DNA of 27,836 nucleotides from Bacillota bacterium (lineage in GTDB: Bacteria; Bacillota; Clostridia; Acetivibrionales; DTU013), in assembly GCA_023433505.1 (NCBI GenBank), contig JAEZCO010000008.1, positions 1-27,836 on the forward strand, in the 5' to 3' direction. Under the pieces are notes generated by a model that saw nothing but the letters and a program-made list of their open reading frames with translations, was not told where the DNA came from and did not search any database. Each line of letters opens with the position of its first letter. Position 1 is the stretch's first letter. The position numbers and the translations under genes were made by a program. Of the stretch, positions 9,002 through 16,282 are shown in pieces.

Positions 9002-10252
9002 TCACAGAATGCTGGACATCATCTGATAATCGTCAACTACCCCGCCCTGCAAAGGAGCTATCCCGCTCCACATGAAAACCGACCGGTATACCGCCGCCGC
9101 CCCATACCTGAACCTGATCTTGTCGATGGCTCTATCAACAAGCCGCCGCTTTTCCCAGTTTTCCTCCAAAAAAGACAGCTGGATAAAATCGTTTGCACAG
9201 AGGTCGGATACCCTGACTCCCAGGTGCCGTATAGGCTCTCCTCTCCACATTTCGTCAAAAAGCCTTCTTGTCACTGCGTATATGGCGTCGGTACAGTCTA
9301 TAGGGGTAATAAGCTTTTTCTGATGGCTATAGCTGAACAACCGGTCTGTCCGGATCGAAACGGAAATAACCCTGCCGCAGAAGCCGCCAAGCCGCAGCCG
9401 GGTCCCGACGGTCTCCACCAGGCTTAGTAACACCATATAGGCATCTTCTTTTCTGGTTACGTCAAAATGTATGGTCACACTGTTTCCGACGCCTTTGATA
9501 ATTTCACTATTCCCTTCAGGTCTTACGGGACTTTCCTCGATGCCGTTGGCAAAACTCTTGAGCATAATCCCCCAACTGTTGAATTTCATTTTCAGCAGCT
9601 CTATGTCCGTACCGGCCAGGTCTCCAATGGTGTATAATCCCAGTGAATGGAGCTTTTGCTCCGTTGCCGCTCCGACCATAAAAAGCTCTCTTACCGGCAA
9701 GGGCCACAGCTTGGCAGGTACTTCCTCCGGAAACAGCGTGTGGACCATGTTTGGCTTTTTGAGCTCTCCCGCCATTTTTGCAAGCAGCTTGTTGCTGGAA
9801 ATCCCTACATTTACCGTAAAGCCCAATTCCTTATGAATCCGGTCTTTTATCTCATGGGCCGCTCTGATAGGTTCTCCGAATATTTTTTCCATGCCTGAAA
9901 AGTCCAGGAAGCTTTCATCGATGCTAAACATCTGGACACGGTGGGAATACTCCCTTAACAGCTCATTCATGGCACTTGAGCATTTCATATACAAAAAATA
10001 ATCCGGAGGGATAATCACAAGGCCGGGACATTTCCTTCTGCATTCAACCAATGTCTCGCCGGTTTTAATGCCGTATTTTTTTGCCGGGATGCTTTTGGCC
10101 AGGCAAATCCCGTGCTTGGTTGCCTGATTGCCGCCCACGATTGCCGGCAATTCCCTGTAATCAACAGATGTGCCATGTTGCAGTGCATCCACAGCCGCCC
10201 AGGAAAGATAAGCACTATTTGCGTCAACATGCATTATGATCCTGTCCCTCAT
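9002..10252 (-). CDS. dinB: Y-family translesion DNA polymerase (DNA polymerase IV type)
   Basis: The 416-residue enzyme copies damaged DNA. The palm carries the metal-binding Asp10 in HVDANSAYLSW and Asp112-Glu113 in SIDESFLDFSG. Tyr15 occupies the steric-gate position that excludes ribonucleotides. Helix-hairpin-helix-like thumb residues (LHSLGLYTIGDLAG) and the little-finger domain follow. A motif QLSFL near the C-terminus fits a beta-clamp-binding site. The ATG at 10252 is preferred because AGGGAG lies 9 nt upstream; a GTG at 10261 overlaps that ribosome binding site. A perfect LexA box 33 bp upstream of the start predicts SOS induction. The gene is divergent from the DUF72 gene and is followed by a small coupled gene. 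The family is certain; assignment to Pol IV rather than another Y-family branch is less so. Confidence 0.93.
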   Translation of the reverse strand: MRDRIIMHVDANSAYLSWAAVDALQHGTSVDYRELPAIVGGNQATKHGICLAKSIPAKKYGIKTGETLVECRRKCPGLVIIPPDYFLYMKCSSAMNELLREYSHRVQMFSIDESFLDFSGMEKIFGEPIRAAHEIKDRIHKELGFTVNVGISSNKLLAKMAGELKKPNMVHTLFPEEVPAKLWPLPVRELFMVGAATEQKLHSLGLYTIGDLAGTDIELLKMKFNSWGIMLKSFANGIEESPVRPEGNSEIIKGVGNSVTIHFDVTRKEDAYMVLLSLVETVGTRLRLGGFCGRVISVSIRTDRLFSYSHQKKLITPIDCTDAIYAVTRRLFDEMWRGEPIRHLGVRVSDLCANDFIQLSFLEENWEKRRLVDRAIDKIRFRYGAAAVYRSVFMWSGIAPLQGGVVDDYQMMSSIL

Positions 10253-10284
10253 ATTTTTCACTCCCTGTGGATATAGTATATTAT

Positions 10285-10298
10285 CGAACGTATGTTCG
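10285..10298. promoter_or_regulatory. LexA (SOS) box between dinB and the DUF72 gene
   Basis: CGAACGTATGTTCG matches the Gram-positive LexA consensus CGAAC-N4-GTTCG in every fixed position. On the minus strand it fills the 17-bp spacer between a plausible -35 (TAGGCA) and -10 (TAATAT) of the polymerase gene, an ideal place for repression. It lies about 90 bp upstream of the divergent DUF72 gene and could influence that promoter too. Confidence 0.88.
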
Positions 10299-10385
10299 TA
10301 TGCCTATTATATTATGGAAATATTCTTCCTGTAAAGCTGCAAAATATGGTAAAATAACGCTTAAGGGATTTTATGGAGGTTTCAT

Positions 10386-11147
10386 ATGATTTATATCGGC
10401 ACGGCAGGCTATTCATACAAAGACTGGGTCGGGCCATTCTATCCGGAAGGCACGAAAGATAACCTGATGCTGGATTATTACGCCGCAAACTTCAATTTTG
10501 TGGAGGTCAATTCATCGTACTATCATATGCCCGGCTCCCGGCTTTTTGAAAGCATGAACCGGAAAACGCCGGAGGACTTTAAGTTTGCGGTAAAGCTGTT
10601 CGGGGGATTTACACATGAGCGAAATATCGGGACCACGGAAGCGGAGCAGTTTAAATATGCCCTCAACCCCATCATCGAATCCGGAAAGCTGGCATGCCTG
10701 CTGGCGCAATTTCCTTATTCCTTTCACTGTACCGTGGGAAATGTCAAATATTTAAAAAAGCTGGGTGAAATGTTCCAGGGCTTTGAAATCAATGTTGAGT
10801 TCCGAAATCAGGAGTGGATAAAGGATAAGGTTTTCGAGATGCTTAAGGAAGCCGGCCTCGGCTTTGTTTGCGTCGACGAGCCCGGCATTCGGGGACTGAT
10901 TAAAAACGTAATCGTAGTCACGTCAAAAACAGCCTACCTGCGGCTGCACGGGCGCAATGCCGAAAAATGGTATGGCGGTGAAGGCTCCGAAAGATATGAT
11001 TATCTGTATGCTGAAAACGAATTGAGGGAATGGGTGGATGGAATCCATGAGCTTGAGGACAATTCCAAAACGGTCCTTATCTCGTTTAATAACCATCCGG
11101 TAGGCAAAGCGATCCAAAACGCAAAAATGCTAATCAATTTATTATGA
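10386..11147 (+). CDS. DUF72 (YecE-like) TIM-barrel protein
   Basis: The 253-residue protein has the complete family signature. It begins with GTAGYSYKDWVGPFYP, continues with FVEVNSSYYHMP, LLAQFPYSF and VEFRNQEW, then LRLHGRNAEKWYGG with RYDYLY, and ends with SFNNHPVGKAIQNA. These conserved residues cluster at one end of the predicted TIM barrel. The biochemical activity of DUF72 is not established, although the fold resembles metal-dependent TIM-barrel enzymes. The ATG has GGAGGT 5 nt upstream. It shares an intergenic region with the SOS-controlled polymerase gene, raising the possibility of a DNA-damage link. No signal peptide or membrane segment is present. Confidence 0.9.
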   Translation: MIYIGTAGYSYKDWVGPFYPEGTKDNLMLDYYAANFNFVEVNSSYYHMPGSRLFESMNRKTPEDFKFAVKLFGGFTHERNIGTTEAEQFKYALNPIIESGKLACLLAQFPYSFHCTVGNVKYLKKLGEMFQGFEINVEFRNQEWIKDKVFEMLKEAGLGFVCVDEPGIRGLIKNVIVVTSKTAYLRLHGRNAEKWYGGEGSERYDYLYAENELREWVDGIHELEDNSKTVLISFNNHPVGKAIQNAKMLINLL

Positions 11148-11219
11148 CTTGAAAAGCAGGATTTCTCTTAGAAAGACCTGAATCGGATACAACAATCTGT
11201 CCCTTAGTAAAATTATAGC

Positions 11220-11235
11220 GCGCTTATTGTGCCAG
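11220..11235 (+). repeat. 16-bp direct repeat, left copy
   Basis: GCGCTTATTGTGCCAG occurs here and again at 19832-19847 in the same orientation. The two copies bracket the GC-richer kinase-to-DUF4129 block. Flanking bases do not match. An exact 16-mer pair is unlikely by chance in a window of this size, but no integrase gene or inverted terminal repeats accompany it. Confidence 0.6.
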
Positions 11236-11248
11236 CTCCAGTGTGTTC

Positions 11249-11275
11249 TGGACAATTTCTATTACATCATATAAA
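11249..11275 (+). promoter_or_regulatory. possible promoter of the kinase-regulator operon
   Basis: TGGACA (11249-11254) and TATAAA (11270-11275) are separated by 15 bp, slightly short for a sigma-A promoter. It would give a leader of about 85 nt that contains the hairpins described below. No better candidate is seen between the DUF72 stop codon and the kinase gene. Confidence 0.3.
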
Positions 11276-11299
11276 ATTTAAGGAGATACGAAGGAGCGG

Positions 11300-11359
11300 C
11301 AAGGAGCGATAAGATTGTAACGCCCTTGAACACCTGCTCTCCATATTGAAGGAGAGGTG
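11300..11359 (+). promoter_or_regulatory. structured leader with hairpin over the kinase ribosome binding site
   Basis: Two hairpins can form just upstream of the kinase gene. CAAGG (11300-11304) can pair with CCTTG (11324-11328), helped by a CG/CG pair inside. CTCTCC (11337-11342) pairs perfectly with GGAGAG (11351-11356), extended by CAC/GTG across a 3-nt bulge. The second hairpin buries the Shine-Dalgarno sequence. This suggests translational control, possibly by alternative pairing with the AAGGAG copies at 11280-11306. Confidence 0.4.
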
Positions 11360-11367
11360 GATGAATT

Positions 11368-12588
11368 ATGGATATGCATGTTGAAAGCCGGTTGCAGGTT
11401 TTTTTCTATATTGCAATCGCAATGGCTGCAATCAATCTGATCGTGCAGAATTTTGACCAATTCTGGCTTATGCTGCTGCTTTCGGGCATCTTTGCACTGA
11501 TGTTCAGCATCCGCAATATCCTTTTCTATCCTCAAGAAGGAATGCATATCTTGACATATGCATCGATTGCGGCCAATCTGGCGGTTATTTACGGGATGGG
11601 CAGCCTGGACCCGGGCAATACGGTTTTTTTCTTTTGCCTGATCCTGGTTTGCGACGCGGTAATCGGCACGGCGCTTTGGTTTGCGGGAGTGCTTACCGTA
11701 AGCTGCTTTTTTGTTAATTTTTATATCGGCTATATTTCAACGGGGCTGCTCCGGAGTATTTCTCCCCGGCAAATTGGCTATGAGGTCCTTGCTTTTTCAG
11801 GGGTTTTCTGCCTGATGTGCCTGGTTAAATATTCCGTCGGCCAGCAAGGGAAGTTTAAAGGTATGATGTTTGCCCTCAAGCAGAAGTCAAAACAACTGGA
11901 GGACGCATACCAGAAATTGAAGAAAACGTCGGGCGACCTGGAGGAGGTTACCATTCTCAGGGAGCGCAACCGTATCGCGCGCGAAATCCATGATACCGTC
12001 GGACATACGCTGACGACGGTGTTGATGGAACTGGAAGCCGGCGAAAGATTAATCCCCCGGGATCCGGCCCTTGCCCGTGAAAAGCTTGGGCTGGCCAGGA
12101 GCCAGGTGCGCAAGGGCTTGAACGACATCAGGGAGTCGGTATCCATATTGAAAACCGGCCGGGAAATGATGGGGCTGAAAGCATCCGTCCAACTCCTGCT
12201 GGAGGAAACCATAAACCACGGGGCAGTATACATCCACGATGAAATCGGCGAGCTTCCCTCCCTGACAGAGCAGCAGGAAAAGGCATTGTACCGGGCTTTG
12301 CAGGAGGGGCTTACAAATGGGATCCGGCATGGGGGAAGTACGGCCTTTGTCTTCCAACTGGAGTATGAAAACGGTACGGTCCGTTTTTTCCTGCAGGATA
12401 ATGGGAAGGGGACCGACCGGATTGTTTATGGTTTCGGGTTAACCGCCATGCAGCAACGTGTGCGGGAAGCCGGCGGTGAATTCCACATCCGCTCCCGGCT
12501 GGGGGAAGGGTGCTGCATCGAAATCCGGATTCCGGCGGGAAGCGTGGGGCCGGCGGAAAATAGGCCGACACCGGAAGGGGGAGTTTGA
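11368..12588 (+). CDS. sensor histidine kinase, NarL/DesK-type (HisKA_3)
   Basis: The 406-residue protein has five or six predicted membrane helices within residues 10-155, a short coiled coil (about 170-200), a HisKA_3 dimerisation domain with phospho-acceptor His208 in REIHDTVGHTL, and a C-terminal ATPase domain. The ATPase has an N-box-like EGLTNGIRHGG (313-323), the G1 motif DNGKG (344-348) and a GFGL turn (355-358). With no large extracellular domain, it probably senses membrane state or signals through a membrane partner, as DesK- and LiaS-like kinases do. GGAGAGG lies 10 nt before the ATG at 11368; an earlier ATG at 11361 is out of frame and soon stops. The stop codon abuts the regulator start, so the pair is cotranscribed. 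Confidence 0.93.
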   Translation: MDMHVESRLQVFFYIAIAMAAINLIVQNFDQFWLMLLLSGIFALMFSIRNILFYPQEGMHILTYASIAANLAVIYGMGSLDPGNTVFFFCLILVCDAVIGTALWFAGVLTVSCFFVNFYIGYISTGLLRSISPRQIGYEVLAFSGVFCLMCLVKYSVGQQGKFKGMMFALKQKSKQLEDAYQKLKKTSGDLEEVTILRERNRIAREIHDTVGHTLTTVLMELEAGERLIPRDPALAREKLGLARSQVRKGLNDIRESVSILKTGREMMGLKASVQLLLEETINHGAVYIHDEIGELPSLTEQQEKALYRALQEGLTNGIRHGGSTAFVFQLEYENGTVRFFLQDNGKGTDRIVYGFGLTAMQQRVREAGGEFHIRSRLGEGCCIEIRIPAGSVGPAENRPTPEGGV

Positions 12589-13236
12589 ATGATTCGTATT
12601 TTAGTAGCGGATGACCAGTCTTTAATTCGGGATGGACTAAAAACAGTGCTGGACCTTGAAGAGGGCATAAAAGTCGTCGCGACTACACGGGATGGAAGGG
12701 AAACCCTGGAAAACGCCAAGTATTTGCAGCCGGATGTAATTCTGCTGGACATACGCATGCCGTCCATGAACGGGGTTGACTGTGTAAAGCAACTGAGGCA
12801 GGCCGGTTTGACGGCAAAGGTGCTGATGCTGACCACCTTTGATGACGAGGAATATATCCTTGAGGCTCTGGCCAATGGGGCCAACGGCTATCTGCTGAAG
12901 GATATCGAAATGGATAAGCTGGTGGAAGCAATCCGGGATGCGGCAGCAGGCAAAATGATCCTGCCTCCTTCGGTTGCCGCAAAGCTGGCCAACGGGCTGA
13001 CCAAGCTATACAGCCGGCGGAGTGACGAGAATCTGGCGGCTGCTCTGGACTTGACGGAACGGGAAGTGAAAATTGCTTCCATGATGGTACAGGGCTTTAC
13101 CAACCGGCAGATCGCAGCTGCATTGCATATTTCGGAGGGGACGGTCCGCAATTATATAAGCGGGGTGTATGGGAAGATCGGAATCGCCGACCGGACACAG
13201 GCGGTGCTTTTTTTAAAGGAGCAGATGGGCGGTTGA
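12589..13236 (+). CDS. LuxR/NarL-family response regulator
   Basis: The 215-residue regulator has a receiver domain with acidic residues Asp8-Asp9, phospho-acceptor Asp54 in VILLDIRMP, the conserved Thr82/Thr83 and Lys104. A C-terminal LuxR-type helix-turn-helix (about 148-212, LTEREVKIASMMVQG followed by TNRQIAAALHISEGTVRNY) binds DNA. Its ATG follows the kinase TGA with no gap. It should be phosphorylated by that kinase. The likely targets are its own operon and the ABC transporter genes immediately downstream, where a palindrome occurs in the 190-bp gap. Confidence 0.95.
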   Translation: MIRILVADDQSLIRDGLKTVLDLEEGIKVVATTRDGRETLENAKYLQPDVILLDIRMPSMNGVDCVKQLRQAGLTAKVLMLTTFDDEEYILEALANGANGYLLKDIEMDKLVEAIRDAAAGKMILPPSVAAKLANGLTKLYSRRSDENLAAALDLTEREVKIASMMVQGFTNRQIAAALHISEGTVRNYISGVYGKIGIADRTQAVLFLKEQMGG

Positions 13237-13285
13237 AAAGATCGGTACACCGCTCTGATTTTATTGGCATATTGGCTTAACTACA

Positions 13286-13384
13286 GTGCCGTATAGCGTA
13301 TTTATACCTGTAAGCGCAGCTGTCTTTATGACAGCTGTCATGCTTTTTATGACAAAAGATATGACTGGAGAAACTACCGGTTGA
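13286..13384 (+). pseudogene. possible remnant of a membrane-protein gene
   Basis: Between the regulator and permease genes, a GTG-started frame of 32 codons encodes a hydrophobic helix (about 13286-13360) followed by a short charged tail. Immediately upstream, a different frame reads a similar hydrophobic stretch (ALILLAYWLNYSAV) that stops at a TAG. Joining the two with a one-base shift would give a longer membrane segment. This could be the frameshifted tail of a lost gene. It has no ribosome binding site, and chance cannot be excluded. Confidence 0.25.
13317..13341 (+). promoter_or_regulatory. palindrome upstream of the FtsX-type permease gene
   Basis: CAGCTGTC (13317-13324) and GACAGCTG (13330-13337) form an 8-bp hairpin with a 5-nt loop. 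Overlapping it, ATGACAGCTGTCAT (13328-13341) is a perfect 14-bp palindrome. The heptamer TATGACA recurs at 13348 and, as TATGACT, at 13360. The site could be an operator for the adjacent LuxR-type regulator, or a weak attenuator before the transporter genes. Confidence 0.35.
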
Positions 13385-13427
13385 AAGAAAAAAAGTTTAC
13401 GATGGAAGCATCGAAGGGGGATTTTGA

Positions 13428-14567
13428 ATGAAACCGCTGGCTGTTTTCCGATACTATTCGTTAAATATAAGAAAATCCATCGCTATTTTTTGCGCCATCT
13501 CCCTCAGCGTTTTCTTGCTTTATACCGTGCAAATGCTGATTGATTCGGCACTCTCCATCAATTACCGGACTTTTGTGCTCCCGCAGAAATATTTTGCCAG
13601 TGTCACTGCAAAATCAAAAGTGATCGACGCCGGGCTGATTGAACAGATAAAAAGTATTGAACCGATAGAGAAAATGATGCCCTGGGTCTTCCATTATACC
13701 AATTTTGACAGCAGCATCGGGGGTAGGATCGGCACCAAGGTGATCACGGCAAAACAGGCAGATATTCTTGTGCTGATGCAGGAAATGGGACTAAAGCTGA
13801 AAGCCGGCAGATTACCCGAGCCGGGGACCAACGAAATTGCCTTGCACGAATTGGTTGCAGCCAATAAGAAGCTCAAAGTCGGAGACAGGATCGGCAGCAA
13901 TCTGGTAAAAGATGAAGTCATCCAGGGAGAAAAGGTGATCTCCGGGCTGATCCGGGGAGAGAGCATTGTCTCTTTTGATTCGCTGGAATACTGGATGGAG
14001 AAAAATAAAGTGGAAAAGGATGATTATTCCCTAGGAATGATTCTCCTCCCTGAAAAAGGTACGATGCACCAGCTTGAACAGCGGCTGAACCAGCTCGACA
14101 CCACCGGGCTGGAGGTCCGCACCTATACCTTGACAGCGTCGCAGGCAGCCAGAGATAGCGAAAGTATCCATATGCTGCTGACCATGATCAATATGATGGT
14201 GATCGCCATTGTTTCCATCTGCACTGGTTTTATCAGCTATATCTACTTTGCGCAAAGACAGGGCGAGTTCGGTATTCTGGGAGCCATGGGCTATACGCGG
14301 CAGGAAATCATCCGCAAGGCGTTTTTTGAAATTTTCTGGATCGACCTCGTCAGCTTCGGCGTGGGAATATTGCTTTCGTGGGCAGCCGGACTTGTCCTGA
14401 ACCTGGCGGTTTACCTGCCCAAAGGCCAGCCCCTTGTCCTCTGGGAGCCGGACTATGTTGTAAAAGCCGTCTGTGTCCCTGTTTTTACCATTCTGTTCAG
14501 CGTGATTCCGGTCTGGCGGATGCTTAAGAGACTGGACCCGGTCAGTATTATTGAGAGGGTGGTGTGA
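13428..14567 (+). CDS. FtsX/MacB-type ABC transporter permease
   Basis: The 379-residue membrane protein has one N-terminal helix (about 17-38), a large extracytoplasmic domain (about 40-240) and three C-terminal helices (about 246-270, 297-320 and 340-362). This is the four-helix FtsX/MacB plan. The segment EFGILGAMGYTRQEIIRKAF is the conserved cytoplasmic coupling region, and LDPVSIIE is the usual C-terminal tail. Such mechanotransmission transporters do not move substrates through a channel; they handle lipoproteins, antibiotics or envelope signals. GGGGG lies before the ATG at 13428. The ATPase gene starts 3 bp after its stop. Control by the upstream two-component system is likely, as in antibiotic-resistance and envelope-stress modules. 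Confidence 0.88.
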   Translation: MKPLAVFRYYSLNIRKSIAIFCAISLSVFLLYTVQMLIDSALSINYRTFVLPQKYFASVTAKSKVIDAGLIEQIKSIEPIEKMMPWVFHYTNFDSSIGGRIGTKVITAKQADILVLMQEMGLKLKAGRLPEPGTNEIALHELVAANKKLKVGDRIGSNLVKDEVIQGEKVISGLIRGESIVSFDSLEYWMEKNKVEKDDYSLGMILLPEKGTMHQLEQRLNQLDTTGLEVRTYTLTASQAARDSESIHMLLTMINMMVIAIVSICTGFISYIYFAQRQGEFGILGAMGYTRQEIIRKAFFEIFWIDLVSFGVGILLSWAAGLVLNLAVYLPKGQPLVLWEPDYVVKAVCVPVFTILFSVIPVWRMLKRLDPVSIIERVV

Positions 14568-14570
14568 GCA

Positions 14571-15236
14571 ATGTATATTGAAGGGAAGCAAATCAGCCTT
14601 AGATATGATACCTCTAATGAGCAGCCTACCATAGCGTTCCATGATACCGACCTGCTGCTGGGAAGCGGAGAAATGACCGGAATCATGGGACCGTCGGGAA
14701 GTGGCAAAAGCAGTCTTTTATATGTATTGTCAGGCTTGAAAAGGCCCAGCTCCGGCGCCGTTTTTTATGATGACGCCGATATCGAAGGTTTCTCCGAGGA
14801 CGAGAAAGCCAGGATCCGGAGGAGCAAATTCGGCTTTATCTTTCAAAGGCATTTTTTAATTGATTACCTGCCTGTGCTTGACAATGTTCTTGCCATCGTG
14901 AACAGGAAAGACGAACGCTATCGAGGCTATGCCATGGAGCTCCTTGAGCGGCTGAAAATCAGCCACCTTGCAAGCCGCAAGCCGTGGCAGCTGTCCGGCG
15001 GGCAGCGGCAGCGGGTGGCAGTGGCCAGAGCCCTTGTGCACAAGCCGGCAGTCGTATTTGCGGATGAACCCACGGCTTCGCTGGACCATGAGAATGGCAG
15101 CGAGGTTATGCAGATTCTGGACGAATACCGGGAAAAAATGAAAACCTCCCTTCTGGTGGTGACCCATGACCGTTCCATTCTGAGGAATGCCGGCCAGGTG
15201 CTGGATATCTGGGACGGACGGCTGAAAAGGCAGTGA
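14571..15236 (+). CDS. ABC transporter ATP-binding protein (MacB/LolD type)
   Basis: The 221-residue ATPase powers the adjacent permease. All motifs are intact: Walker A GPSGSGKS (40-47), a Q-loop in FIFQRHF (about 89-95), signature LSGGQ (141-145), Walker B VVFADE (161-166) and the H-loop histidine at 199. The spacing and the FQRHFLIDYLPVLDNV segment place it with the LolD/MacB-type ATPases that pair with FtsX-like permeases. It starts 3 bp after the permease stop codon and ends 6 bp before the next gene. Confidence 0.93.
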   Translation: MYIEGKQISLRYDTSNEQPTIAFHDTDLLLGSGEMTGIMGPSGSGKSSLLYVLSGLKRPSSGAVFYDDADIEGFSEDEKARIRRSKFGFIFQRHFLIDYLPVLDNVLAIVNRKDERYRGYAMELLERLKISHLASRKPWQLSGGQRQRVAVARALVHKPAVVFADEPTASLDHENGSEVMQILDEYREKMKTSLLVVTHDRSILRNAGQVLDIWDGRLKRQ

Positions 15237-15242
15237 TGCATC

Positions 15243-16274
15243 GTGAGAAATAAAATAGCCTTTCTTTTGATTTTTCTTATTTCCATCGCCTTTGCAATTC
15301 CGCCTTATCTGGGAGCAATAAAGGCTGCAAGGCCCGTACATGGCCAGGATGGCTGGGAGGTTGTCACCCCGGAAGGCGCGGGGATGGATTCCGATTCCCT
15401 GGCGCAAGCCGGCGGTTACCTGAAAAAAACCGATGCCACCGCTTTTATCGTTTTATCCAAAGGAAAAATTGTATGGGAGCAATATTTCCGGGGACAAACG
15501 CCAAATGACTATGCTTTTGCCTTTTCAACCGCCAATTTGCTGTTGTCTGCTATTACCGGGATTTCCATCGCACGGGGGGAACTGCCGCCGGAAGGCCGGT
15601 TAATGGATTTCTATCCCGAATTTTTTACGAGGGCCGGAAACAAGAACGGCTTGCTGGAAGAAACAGCCGCCCTGACCGTTGGGAAGGTCACGCTGCGCCA
15701 GATTCTTGCCAATACTTCCGGGCTTAAGAATCCGAAGGAAGAATATTTTCACCAGGTTGACTGGATCCAATGGATGCTGTCGCAGAAAATAACCGGGAAG
15801 CCGGGAGAAACCTTCCTTCCTGCGCCGCTGGCCACCTATCTCGTCTCGGGGGCTATTACTCGGCAAACCGGAAAAAGAGCAAGCGAGCTGGCATATGAAA
15901 GGATATGCCGCCCTGTGAAAATGAACAGGGTTATCTGGCATAGCGGCCCTGAAAACTACGACATCGGCGGACAATACCTGTACATGCGGCCGTTGGATAT
16001 TGCCAGGCTGGGACAGCTCTATCTGCACGGGGGACAAGAGATAATCCCCAAAGCCTGGGTACAGGAAACGCTCGCCTGCGGGTTTGGCTTAGGCATACGA
16101 AATATCAAGGGGTATCGGGTTTTTACCACTGAAGGGGAAGACACGGCGCCAAACCTCTATATGGTCCCGGAGCGCGGTCTGGTCGTCGTTGTGACGTCCT
16201 ATGCCGGAATCTTTAGAGAAAGCCTGTCTTATAAGCATGTGGAAAAAGTTTTGGCAGATTATTTACTTCAATGA
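15243..16274 (+). CDS. serine-hydrolase/beta-lactamase-fold protein lacking catalytic motifs
   Basis: The 343-residue protein starts at GTG 15243 and has an N-terminal hydrophobic segment (about 4-27) that acts as a signal peptide or anchor, so the rest is outside the cell. The fold matches penicillin-binding-protein-like serine hydrolases: residues 66-82 (a TAFIVLSKGKIVWEQYF strand pair), AITGISIARGEL, a LRQILANTSGL segment and MRPLDIARLGQLYLHGG. The catalytic SxxK motif reads STAN (Ser95 to Asn98), so the lysine is missing. The usual YSN motif aligns with Ala194-Pro195-Leu196. The third motif region (GHGGQ-like) reads TTEGEDTAPN. It is therefore likely a non-catalytic binding or sensory protein. 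It sits between the ABC transporter and MoxR genes and is probably cotranscribed with both. Confidence 0.78.
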   Translation: MRNKIAFLLIFLISIAFAIPPYLGAIKAARPVHGQDGWEVVTPEGAGMDSDSLAQAGGYLKKTDATAFIVLSKGKIVWEQYFRGQTPNDYAFAFSTANLLLSAITGISIARGELPPEGRLMDFYPEFFTRAGNKNGLLEETAALTVGKVTLRQILANTSGLKNPKEEYFHQVDWIQWMLSQKITGKPGETFLPAPLATYLVSGAITRQTGKRASELAYERICRPVKMNRVIWHSGPENYDIGGQYLYMRPLDIARLGQLYLHGGQEIIPKAWVQETLACGFGLGIRNIKGYRVFTTEGEDTAPNLYMVPERGLVVVVTSYAGIFRESLSYKHVEKVLADYLLQ

Positions 16275-16282
16275 GGTGAAAA

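Noticed and set aside
11220..11235. Sigma-54 promoter on the minus strand (TGGCAC with GC 10 nt after GG) within the 16-bp repeat
   Set aside because: The -12 element reads GCGC rather than TTGC, no minus-strand gene follows at this copy, and the other copy lies inside a coding end.
11778..12233. Antisense reading frame of 151 codons opposite the histidine kinase
   Set aside because: It is a shadow of the kinase coding sequence; the kinase motifs on the plus strand are complete.
14031..14642. Long antisense reading frame of 203 codons opposite the FtsX-type permease
   Set aside because: The permease on the other strand has clear family motifs and good spacing to its neighbours. The antisense frame has no recognised domain and arises from codon bias in GC-richer DNA.
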